Shown one piece after another: positions 17,134-24,769 of a stretch of DNA of 64,000 nucleotides. The notes under the pieces were generated by a model. The model was not told where the DNA came from. It ran no database searches and worked only from the letters and a program-made list of their open reading frames with translations. The DNA is from Paraburkholderia phenazinium (GTDB lineage: Bacteria > Pseudomonadota > Gammaproteobacteria > Burkholderiales > Burkholderiaceae). The stretch covers positions 2,852,001 through 2,916,000 of the forward strand of contig NZ_FSRM01000002.1 in assembly GCF_900141745.1 (NCBI RefSeq), read 5' to 3'. The translations under genes and the position numbers were made by a program. Numbering within the stretch: the first letter of the stretch is position 1; every line of letters begins with the position of its first letter.

Positions 17134-19053
17134 CTAGGCGACCATCAGCGGTTGTTCGAGGAAATTCACGACTTCGCTTGCCTGGATGGGTCTGGAATAC
17201 AGATAGCCCTGAACCATCAGACCGCCCAGCGTTTTGAGTATGGCCAGTTCGTCTCTCGTCTCGATGCCTTCGATAATGCAATCAAGGTTCATGTCCCGGC
17301 TGAGCGCGAGGAGCGACTTGACGATCTTGTAGCTCGTGGGATTCGTGTTCAGATCTGTCACGAAACTGCGATCGACCTTGATCTTGGTGAGCGGTAACGC
17401 ATGAAGGTGCGTCAGGCTCGAAAAGCCTGTTCCAAAGTCGTCGAGAGAAATACCACAACCGAGAGCCCGCAACGTCTCCGTGGCACGACGGACCTGAGCA
17501 AAATCACGAATGAACGCCGTTTCGGTTATTTCCAGATCGAGACGGGCAGGGTCGAAGCCGCTCTTGCCGATCTGCGTGATGATGTCGAGGACGGTGTCCG
17601 GCGAACTCAGATCGTGGGCGGACAGGTTAAACGAAAGACGGATGGTCGAAGGCCAAAGCAGCGCGTGAGCTAGTGCTTTTTTCAGTAGTGTTTTAGTGAT
17701 CCTCTCTATCATTCCGGTGCGTTCTGCAACGGGAATGAACTGCGCCGGCGTGATGGCCCCCAGGGTGGGGCTGCCCCATCGGGCCAGTGCTTCGAATCCA
17801 ATCGTCGAGCGGTTCGAAACGTCGACGATCGGCTGGAACACAACCGTCAGTTCATCCTCGAGGTTGGCGTGCTGCAGTGCCTGCTCGATCTTGGCTTCGT
17901 AGCGGATCTTCGCATCGTGGTCGGTGGAGAACAGCGTCACCTTGCCACGACTGCTGCGCTTTCCGTGATATAGCGCATAGTCGGCGTTGGCGAACAGCTG
18001 TGTCGTGTCACTCGCCATATCGGGAAAGACCGAGAAACCGATCGAGCCGCCTATTTGCAGCGTGATATCGCCGAGCGATGCCGCAGCTCGTATAGCAGAA
18101 CAGATCAATTCGCCATTCGCGACCAGTTCGACTGTGTCGCCAAAGTTCGACGCCACGATCGAGAACTCATCCCCGCCCAGTCTCGCGACATAGTAATTTT
18201 CCGGACATGCCTCGACGAGGCGCGTTCCAATGATCTGCAGCAGTTTGTCGCCGGTGGCATGGCCGTAGATGTCGTTGACGAGCTTGAAACCATCCAGGTC
18301 GATAATGCCGACGGCAAGAGGCGTTCCATCGGATTTCGCTCGCGCATAGGCGAAATCGAGGTACGAAAAGAACGCGCGACGGTTGGCCAGTCCCGTCAGG
18401 CTATCGATATTGGCCAGCCGGAAATTCTCCGCGCGCGCACTGACCATGCCGGTAAAGTCACGATAGTGAACCAGCAGTATGGCGAGCATCGCCGCGGAAA
18501 CAAGCGCCGTGTTGACGGCGATCGCGACAAAGACCAGCGTCCCCGAGAGAGCGAAGAAAATAACAAAGGAGCCGTTGACGATGAATGCAACCGTGAAGGC
18601 AGCCGGCCGCAAATGCATCATGCAAAAAATCACGCCAATCACGGTGATGGCCATATAAAAGGCTACGTGAGCCTTTTCATATGGATCGCCGTAAGGGAAG
18701 AGCCCGAACGCCCACAGCGTGAAAGCGAGAGCAATAAAGGGCGCGAGCCGTTGGGTACGGGAGAGTGCTTCTAACGCAATCTCATGGCTTGCTTCCTGCC
18801 GCGAGCGACGCAGCCAGCCGATCAGCCGCACCACCGAAATCACAGTCATGATGACGGGTATGTCGACGGTCAGCCAATGCGGCGCCACGTGCATGTGCGT
18901 CGTCGCGAGCCCCCATGTATTGATCATCAGGACCACATACATGAGCGGCATCTGGAACGTGAAAGCCCGGTACTGGGCGATCAGCAGATCCGGATTGTCT
19001 CGCGGGATGCTCGCAATTTCTCTAACGGATTTCAGGAGTTTCGTGAGCTTCAT
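17134..19053 (-). CDS. Membrane GGDEF-EAL protein (diguanylate cyclase/phosphodiesterase)
   Basis: About 639 residues. The N-terminal 210 residues hold several hydrophobic segments forming a membrane sensor. A GGDEF domain follows with an intact RLGGDEF signature and IDLDGFKLVND metal site; no RxxD inhibitory motif stands four residues before GGDEF. The EAL domain has GFEALARW, the metal-site block LDLEITETAF, and DDFGTGFSSL, so both cyclase and phosphodiesterase activities could be present. The ATG at 19053 (MKLTKLLKSV) is the most likely start; two upstream ATGs exist. The gene is convergent with marR, so its link to amide metabolism is positional only. Confidence 0.88.
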   Translation of the reverse strand: MKLTKLLKSVREIASIPRDNPDLLIAQYRAFTFQMPLMYVVLMINTWGLATTHMHVAPHWLTVDIPVIMTVISVVRLIGWLRRSRQEASHEIALEALSRTQRLAPFIALAFTLWAFGLFPYGDPYEKAHVAFYMAITVIGVIFCMMHLRPAAFTVAFIVNGSFVIFFALSGTLVFVAIAVNTALVSAAMLAILLVHYRDFTGMVSARAENFRLANIDSLTGLANRRAFFSYLDFAYARAKSDGTPLAVGIIDLDGFKLVNDIYGHATGDKLLQIIGTRLVEACPENYYVARLGGDEFSIVASNFGDTVELVANGELICSAIRAAASLGDITLQIGGSIGFSVFPDMASDTTQLFANADYALYHGKRSSRGKVTLFSTDHDAKIRYEAKIEQALQHANLEDELTVVFQPIVDVSNRSTIGFEALARWGSPTLGAITPAQFIPVAERTGMIERITKTLLKKALAHALLWPSTIRLSFNLSAHDLSSPDTVLDIITQIGKSGFDPARLDLEITETAFIRDFAQVRRATETLRALGCGISLDDFGTGFSSLTHLHALPLTKIKVDRSFVTDLNTNPTSYKIVKSLLALSRDMNLDCIIEGIETRDELAILKTLGGLMVQGYLYSRPIQASEVVNFLEQPLMVA

Positions 19054-19473
19054 GATTGCGCATTCCCGCGGGTCCATCGCTAACGCGTCCAATCTGCAAC
19101 AGCGGACTATCAAACTCGAATCTCGGCTCTCCTAACGGTACCGATACGCGGCCTGTCTGTTGTCCAAAGTTGTCCTTGTTGCGTGTATCGAATCGTGTAT
19201 ATCCGCAGCTGAACTTTGTGAAGCTAAGGTGAAAGGACCATAACCATGGTTGCTACTTCGGTATACGGCAACGTCCATCGATCTCTGTAGTGCGCCGATG
19301 TAGGGATTGCCTGAAATTTTCGTAAGGATGTGATTTTTTGGCGCGTGGGAGTCCGGTTTCATAGGGAAAACGCTGAATGGAAGCTGTTTTTGAGCGTCAC
19401 GAAACGTTCATTCAGGATTACCTTACGAAATTTTCAGCCGGCGCCGATCTTCAGCGGCAGCCCCGTTTTGCCG

Positions 19474-19583
19474 TATAACTCGCTGTGTCTGGAGATAGAT
19501 GGCTCCAGTGCTTCTGGTCTCTCACGTCCTGATCCTCGAAACTCAGGATTTTATTGCGTCGTGCTTGCACGACGCATTTTTTT
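19474..19583 (+). ncRNA. Candidate small RNA with three hairpins and an intrinsic terminator
   Basis: A TATAAC box (19474-19479) is followed by three consecutive inverted repeats: CTGGAG/CTCCAG, TCCTGA/TCAGGA, and a perfect 9-base stem GCGTCGTGC (19556-19564) with its complement (19567-19575), which runs into seven Ts (19577-19583). The last stem and T-run form a textbook intrinsic terminator on the plus strand, yet no credible protein gene ends there. The transcript would start near 19486 and be about 100 bases long. The family is unknown. The -35 box is weak. Confidence 0.55.
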
Positions 19584-19646
19584 GGGAGAACGGGTGGGGA
19601 GCTGACATTGAGCGTTGCTCTGGTGTCCGGTGCTGCATGATGCGGA

Positions 19647-20063
19647 TCATGGCGCTGCTGTGTCGCTGGTCGATTCCAGGTCGCACGTCATGTCCGACGC
19701 TGTTGAAATTGCGTCAGACGCGCCCAGCTTTGAGCGATTCGCCTGAGTGGTGGGGGGGTGGGCTTGCTCGAGTGCCAGGGTCTCGATAGGAAGCGTGGTT
19801 GCGGCATCGATCGCATCGAGGTAGCTGAAGTGATAGCGGTCATACGTTGCTTGCAGTCTTCCGAGGCCGTGGTGGAAATCGCCCCGAAACGTGGTCCAGA
19901 AACCCAGCGGGTAGTGCGCACATTCGATGTACGTGTCCTGCTGTTGCACATCGTCGCTTGAGCCGTCGAGAACCAGATGCTCGATGGTCTTCGATTCGCA
20001 CAATGCCACCGTGAGAATGCAAAACAGGGCTATCAGGAAGGTCCCAAGGATTGTTGCGCGCAT
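19647..20063 (-). CDS. Small hypothetical exported or membrane-anchored protein
   Basis: About 138 residues with a clear N-terminal hydrophobic stretch (ATILGTFLIALFCILTVALC), so probably secreted or anchored. The remainder is polar and Thr/Ser-rich at the end. I do not recognise the family. There is no good ribosome site before the ATG at 20063 or the in-frame GTG at 20078. A candidate attenuator or small RNA lies about 110 bases upstream on the same strand. The gene lies in the AT-richer accessory stretch and may be poorly conserved. Confidence 0.42.
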   Translation of the reverse strand: MRATILGTFLIALFCILTVALCESKTIEHLVLDGSSDDVQQQDTYIECAHYPLGFWTTFRGDFHHGLGRLQATYDRYHFSYLDAIDAATTLPIETLALEQAHPPTTQANRSKLGASDAISTASDMTCDLESTSDTAAP

Positions 20064-20173
20064 GTTGAGTCGAATCACGTTGATATCGGTGAATACAGAC
20101 TCAAGCAGGACAACAAAGTTTTTTTACGCGACCTTACCGGTGATTTCCTGGTGACGTCAACGACGTTTGGCCG

Positions 20174-20262
20174 GCACAAAAAAGAGGCCCGCCGAGGGAA
20201 GGGCGGGCCTTAACACATACGTCGAGGTACCAAAGGCGCTACTACGAGGGGGGTAGTAGCAC
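20174..20262 (-). ncRNA. Candidate minus-strand small RNA or leader attenuator with C-rich loop and terminator
   Basis: Read on the minus strand, a TACAAT box (near 20264-20269) is followed by a hairpin with stem GCTACTAC/GTAGTAGC and a loop rich in C. A second hairpin with stem AGGCCCGCC/GGCGGGCCT then runs into TCTTTTTT (20174-20181). The second is a good intrinsic terminator for leftward transcription, but no protein gene ends upstream of it. It could be a free small RNA of about 90 bases whose C-rich loop could pair with ribosome sites, or a transcription attenuator in front of the small gene at 20063. Confidence 0.5.
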
Positions 20263-20490
20263 GGAATGGATTGTACTGAGCCGGCGGGGGTATTTCGGAA
20301 GTGGTCATCGCACGTAAGCAAAGGTCGGTTTTGAGTTTGCCGTCTGATTGCTTTTGCCGCGTTTCATTTAACTCTTGAGTTGTGGGAATTGTCGGGCGGT
20401 AGTAGTGGACTTCGTTGGAATAAACTCGCGAGGGCTAGCGTTTCTCTTGTTGCGCGCCTCTCTCTTATGCAATTTCAGGAGCCTTCCCCG

Positions 20491-20958
20491 ATGTCACTGA
20501 GTACCGATACCGAATTCTTTTGCCTTCTCTCCGACAGCTACCGCCGACTCGTCGGGAAGTCACTCGTTCCTGACGGCATGAGCGTGTCTGAAAGTGCCGT
20601 CTGGCTTTACGAGGCGGCGCCGTTTGGTGTTCTTGCACATAGTACTGCGGCCGATCCTGTATTTGTTTATGGCAACGTACGCGCTCAGGCGATCTTCGGG
20701 TATAGCTGGGATGAGCTTACCGCGCTGCCCTCGCGTCTTTCCGCGGAAATGCCGGAGCGTAGCGAGCGGCAGGCGTTTCTCGATCAGGTCGCGCGTGACG
20801 GTTTTGTTACCGGATATCGGGGCGTGCGTGTTGCTAAATCAGGCGAGCGGTTCTGGATTGAACACGCTACTGTCTGGCAGTTGGTGGATGAGGTTGGGGT
20901 TTATCGGGGGCAGGCGGCTATGATTCCGCAGGTGGAGGGGATCGGGGAGAGGGGTTGA
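20491..20958 (+). CDS. MEKHLA-domain (PAS-like) protein
   Basis: A 155-residue soluble protein that fits the MEKHLA domain, a PAS-related fold: an early LLSDSYRRLVGKSL helix, then APFGVLAHSTAADPVFVYGN, FGYSWDEL with the PSRLSAEMPERSERQAFL block, and GYRGVRVAKSGERFWIE. In this family the domain probably senses a small ligand; no effector domain is attached here. The ATG at 20491 has an AGGAG ten bases upstream. Its last 58 bases overlap a possible gene on the opposite strand. Its partner is not evident from the neighbours. Confidence 0.75.
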   Translation: MSLSTDTEFFCLLSDSYRRLVGKSLVPDGMSVSESAVWLYEAAPFGVLAHSTAADPVFVYGNVRAQAIFGYSWDELTALPSRLSAEMPERSERQAFLDQVARDGFVTGYRGVRVAKSGERFWIEHATVWQLVDEVGVYRGQAAMIPQVEGIGERG

Positions 20959-21227
20959 AGAGCGAAGACAATCTTCTCGATGCGGCCGAGCGCGCGAAGC
21001 AGCAGGTTCGGTTTCGGTGGAAGGCAATTCAGGTCGATCACATCGGTAACGCTCACGTTTCGCGGCGCGATAATGTACAAGGATCGGTTGAAGACGTGTT
21101 TCGCATTGCCGTTCGCGGTCGGTGCCTTTGGCTTTGCTACGCGAGAGCTGTGGTCGGCCAGTTGTTCCGCAAAGTGCCGAAGATCGGACTTGAGTCTTGC
21201 ACCGTCGGTGGGCACAGCGTCATTCAC
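20901..21227 (-). CDS. Small hypothetical protein translationally coupled to the HNH nuclease gene
   Basis: A 108-residue reading frame whose GTG start overlaps the stop of the HNH gene as GTGA, with a GGAG six bases upstream. Both are hallmarks of translational coupling. The product starts MNDAVPTDGARLKSDLRHF and has no signal peptide. It resembles nothing I recognise. Its 3' end overlaps the convergent MEKHLA gene by 58 bases, which weakens the call or suggests that the true 3' end was lost. If real, it would be the partner of the HNH protein. Confidence 0.4.
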   Translation of the reverse strand: MNDAVPTDGARLKSDLRHFAEQLADHSSRVAKPKAPTANGNAKHVFNRSLYIIAPRNVSVTDVIDLNCLPPKPNLLLRALGRIEKIVFALQPLSPIPSTCGIIAACPR

Positions 21228-22222
21228 GATTGACTCCGAAGCACAACGGCCGCCCGTTCCAACGCCGCCTGGATATTCTCTTCAAAGTGGTCCGGGAGGG
21301 TGAGGACAAGGTTTAGCTCGTAGGTTCCGCCTTTAGGATCCTGCTCAAGTACGTTTGTGAGAAATTCCGGGAGCTTCCGCGCTTGGTCGAAGATACCGCT
21401 GCCCACGCCTCTCATCAGGCCATGTATCTCGGAGAAAGCTTCGTTAACTCGCGAGAAGCGCACTCGCTCCTCCAATGCAAGTGTACTTGCGCATAATTCG
21501 GCAAAAAGTCGGCATATCGTAACGATTTCAGTATCAGAACCGGCAACGCCTACTTCCCCCCAAGCAAAATGGAACTCCGAATTTATCAATGCAGTGAATG
21601 CCGCAGTAATTTGCAAGCACTCGTGCATGAGGCCCAATAGCCATGAGGTAAACTCAGAATCCTCGATGCGTACCGTAGGCTTGATGTAAAGCCCTCGCTG
21701 TAGGGCGGACCATCGTTTCAATATAGGTTCCATCTCATAGCGCAACATTTCGATCGTTAGGCGAAACTCCCAATGCTTTCCTTTTTCGAGAATAATTCGC
21801 TCAGCTAAATAGCTCAATCGTCCGAATTCTTCGAGATGTCTTTTCTCGTACCGTTGCCGAATGTCCGCGGCGGTTTTTCCCAACTGCTCCGCAGTCCAAC
21901 GTTCGTGCGCTCGTTGCCATTCGAACAAAAGTCCGGCTGGATGCCGATTTGGATCGTCGTCGACTAGTTTGTGACAATTTCCGCAAAGCCAGATAGCGTT
22001 TGTGATGGCACTACGTTCTGCCGACGTCATATCCGCAACGTAACGCGCCGAACCAAGATTGGCACCGTAGATGTGTGCAGCTTCGCCTACGTTCACAGCA
22101 TCATTTGGGTCATCAGTAGGGCCGCTTGTAATCGCTCCGCAGGCCGGATTAGAGCAGCGGTTCGCTGCCCGCTTCGCTAGCGTTGCTATCACCGATTGTT
22201 TGAATCTGTCCTCGATCGCCAT
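21224..22222 (-). CDS. HNH endonuclease-domain protein with uncharacterised C-terminal domain
   Basis: A 332-residue protein. The first 110 residues hold a zinc-type HNH nuclease motif: C23 and C28 (CSNPAC), E-A-A-H ending at H50, N75, and the CGNCH block with C80, C83 and H84. The other 220 residues are mainly helical, with no named domain that I can recognise. The ATG at 22220-22222 follows a GGAAGG ribosome site; an open upstream extension to 22768 lacks coding character. Base composition is visibly more AT-rich than the flanking metabolic genes, which suggests recent acquisition. Possible roles are defence nuclease, toxin or mobile-element remnant. Confidence 0.78.
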   Translation of the reverse strand: MAIEDRFKQSVIATLAKRAANRCSNPACGAITSGPTDDPNDAVNVGEAAHIYGANLGSARYVADMTSAERSAITNAIWLCGNCHKLVDDDPNRHPAGLLFEWQRAHERWTAEQLGKTAADIRQRYEKRHLEEFGRLSYLAERIILEKGKHWEFRLTIEMLRYEMEPILKRWSALQRGLYIKPTVRIEDSEFTSWLLGLMHECLQITAAFTALINSEFHFAWGEVGVAGSDTEIVTICRLFAELCASTLALEERVRFSRVNEAFSEIHGLMRGVGSGIFDQARKLPEFLTNVLEQDPKGGTYELNLVLTLPDHFEENIQAALERAAVVLRSQS

Positions 22223-22604
22223 TACGTGCCTTCCTACAATTAAGGTTTCTAGTATGAACACACTTTGTGTCGGGATCCCAGTGCTCACACGAAATGCTCG
22301 GTTTACAGGGACGGCCGCTACGTGAAGGTCTGTACGTCGACGTGACGACCACAATACACTTGCTAGCTTGCTACAGGTCGAAGCAGGGTCGTTCGAAGGG
22401 CTGCCTGGACCGTCACCAGAAGTAACCTTAGCACTCACATTATTTGACATAATATAAATTATCGAACTTTTGTCTGTAGCAGCAATATGAGAATGTCGTG
22501 TTTCAGCCAAATAGAAATGCCCGGTCCCGCCACCGGGCCATCGTGAATTGACTCTCGACGAGAATACTATCGCGAAGGTGTTTCCAGACTCGTAGAATTG
22601 CGCG
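22223..22604. other. AT-rich divergent intergenic region
   Basis: About 380 bases between the HNH gene and the TPR-glycosyltransferase gene. It includes AT-rich stretches such as CACATTATTTGACATAATATAAATTATCG (22437-22465, cited in part), which probably contain the HNH promoter. An open frame in phase with the HNH gene crosses it, but it has no ribosome site and an unusual composition. I see no RNA gene or repeat here. Confidence 0.4.
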
Positions 22605-24752
22605 ATGTGCCCCGAAAACCCCACCAACGAAAAACGGCCAGCCCCGGTTGCCCCAAAGCTCGAGGCCGACGAGCCAACAACCGCCCAATTACTCGCAGAC
22701 GCCGTCCAGGCCCATCGGCGAAACAATCTCACTGCAGCCCAAGCCTTATACGAAGCTGTGCTGCGCACACAACCCCAGCACCCCGACGCACTTCATTTGC
22801 TCGGCGTCACCGCATACCAGTCCCAGAGACCTGATCTCGCCGTAGACCTGATCCGACAAGCACTAGATGTCTACGAGGAAAACGCCGCAGCCCATGTCAA
22901 TCTCGGGCTCGCCTTGCAATCGCTTGATCAAAACGAAGAGGCACGTGCAAGCTTTGAACGAGCCACAACGATCGATCCCAGCAACGTCGGTGCCTGGCTG
23001 GGCCTGGGCAACGTTTTAACCCGACTTGCCCGGAATGATCCGGCAAGACGCAACGACGCAATAGCGAGCTTCGAACGCGTCATTGCACTTCAACCGGATC
23101 ACACCTTCGCCCTGCATCAATTGGGTGTCCTGCACCTGGAGCGCGGTGACGTCGAGGACGCCTTACGCAGCTTCGACGCAGCATTGCAAGTCAAGCCCGA
23201 CCTGGCAGAAGCATGGAACAACCGCGGCAACGCCCTCGTGACGCTCGGCCGTCGCGAGGAAGCCATCGCAAGTTTTAACCAGACCCTCGCGATCCAGCCC
23301 GATCTGCACTTCGCTCTTCAAAACCGCGGCATCTTACGCGCATACCTCGGCGACGCGCACGGCGCGCTGCAAGATTTTGACGCTGCGTTGGACCAACAAA
23401 ATATGACCGCACAGGGATACTGCGGTCGCGGCTCCGCCCTGCTGCAACTTCAGCGCTTCACCGACGCACTGAGCAGTTTCCAGCAAGCGTTATCTGATGA
23501 ACCAGAGAACGTCGAGGCGCGTCTCGGACAAGCGCGTTCCCTGAGCTCCCTGAAGCGCTATTCAGAGGCGCTGGAAGTGCTCGAATGCGCCGTGCTGATT
23601 GCACCGAGGAATAGCGAGGTGCTGACCGATCGAGCCTTTGTACTGCTCCATCAGCAGCGGTATGACGAAGCGCTGACCGCCGCGAACCACGCCCTTTCCC
23701 TCTACCCTGCTCAGGTCGAAGCCCTGAATATCCGGGGCATGGCCTTGCAGGCACTGGGAAAACCCGAAGCAGCAATGTCAAGCTACGAGCACGCGCTATC
23801 AATCGATCCCGACCACGCCGAGGCAAGTTTCAACGCAAGTCTGCTGCATCTGCAAAGAGGCGAATACCTGAAGGGATGGGCAGGATTCGAATCGCGCTGG
23901 CGCTGTGCCCGACCCAACGTCCGCCGGCATGCCGACGTTCCAGTATGGTCAGGCTTAGAAAACATCACGGCCAAGCGCCTGCTGATCTGGGCCGACGAAG
24001 GCTTCGGGGACACCATCCAGTTTTGCCGCTACGCATCTGCACTGAGAGCGCGCGGCGTTGACATCGTGCTTGAGGTTCAACCCCCGCTAAAGGCGTTAGT
24101 CACTGAAAATTTTCGCAACATTCAGGTCATTGCCAGAGGTGAGACGCCTCCCGCCTGCGACTTCGCGATCGCCTTGCTTAGCCTTCCTGACGCATTGAAG
24201 ATAGAGTCCTCGTTGATCCCGTACGTCTCCGGATACCTCCGTGCGGATCCGCAAGCCACTGAGACGTGGCGCCGTCGACTACAACCTGCTCGAGCGCATA
24301 CCACTTGTCTCGGCATCGCGGTGTCGGGAAATCCGGAGCATGGTAACGACCGCAACCGTTCCGCATCTCTCGCGTCCTTCACCCCGCTTCTCGCCAAGGC
24401 AGACGTATTCGTCATTCAAAAGGGTCTGCACGCGCAGGACGCAGCGTACCTCGCGAGCACGCCATCATTTCAATACCTCGGTGACGAGATCAACGACTTC
24501 TCCGACCTTGCGGCCATCATCGCGAACCTCGACCTCGTAATCAGCGTCGACACGGCGACGGCTCATCTCGCCGCGGCCATGGGCAAGCCGACGTGGCTGC
24601 TATTGCCGGTCAATTGCGACTGGCGATGGCAACTTGAGCGTGATGACAGTCCGTGGTACCCATCGGTTCGTCTGTTCCGTCAACGCACGATCGGAGACTG
24701 GCCGGATGTTATCAAGCGCGTGTGCGCAGCGCTAAGTGACATGACTGCCTAA
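22605..24752 (+). CDS. TPR-repeat protein fused to a glycosyltransferase-9/SPINDLY-like domain
   Basis: A 715-residue cytoplasmic protein. Residues about 25-430 form roughly eleven TPR units (for example NNRGNALVTLGRREEAIASF and ALSIDPDHAEASFN). The last 280 residues resemble the heptosyltransferase/GT9-type domain, with LLIWADEGFGDTIQFCRY at its start and the late ISVDTATAHLAAAMGKP donor-site motif. Such fusions occur in flagellin or surface-glycan modification loci, but no glycan genes are nearby, so the acceptor is unknown. The start codon has only a weak ribosome site. It is convergent with the hydantoinase B gene after 17 bases. Confidence 0.85.
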   Translation: MCPENPTNEKRPAPVAPKLEADEPTTAQLLADAVQAHRRNNLTAAQALYEAVLRTQPQHPDALHLLGVTAYQSQRPDLAVDLIRQALDVYEENAAAHVNLGLALQSLDQNEEARASFERATTIDPSNVGAWLGLGNVLTRLARNDPARRNDAIASFERVIALQPDHTFALHQLGVLHLERGDVEDALRSFDAALQVKPDLAEAWNNRGNALVTLGRREEAIASFNQTLAIQPDLHFALQNRGILRAYLGDAHGALQDFDAALDQQNMTAQGYCGRGSALLQLQRFTDALSSFQQALSDEPENVEARLGQARSLSSLKRYSEALEVLECAVLIAPRNSEVLTDRAFVLLHQQRYDEALTAANHALSLYPAQVEALNIRGMALQALGKPEAAMSSYEHALSIDPDHAEASFNASLLHLQRGEYLKGWAGFESRWRCARPNVRRHADVPVWSGLENITAKRLLIWADEGFGDTIQFCRYASALRARGVDIVLEVQPPLKALVTENFRNIQVIARGETPPACDFAIALLSLPDALKIESSLIPYVSGYLRADPQATETWRRRLQPARAHTTCLGIAVSGNPEHGNDRNRSASLASFTPLLAKADVFVIQKGLHAQDAAYLASTPSFQYLGDEINDFSDLAAIIANLDLVISVDTATAHLAAAMGKPTWLLLPVNCDWRWQLERDDSPWYPSVRLFRQRTIGDWPDVIKRVCAALSDMTA

Positions 24753-24769
24753 GGCACAGTTCATTGGCA

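Noticed and set aside
19330..19605. 91-codon plus-strand frame over the candidate small RNA
   Set aside because: No ribosome site, the terminator lies inside the frame, and the translation is not protein-like.
20955..21233. 92-codon plus-strand frame after the MEKHLA gene
   Set aside because: TTG start only; the opposite-strand frame has a much better ribosome site and coupling.
22223..22768. Upstream extension of the HNH gene
   Set aside because: No stop interrupts it, but composition is not protein-like and the ATG at 22222 has a strong ribosome site.
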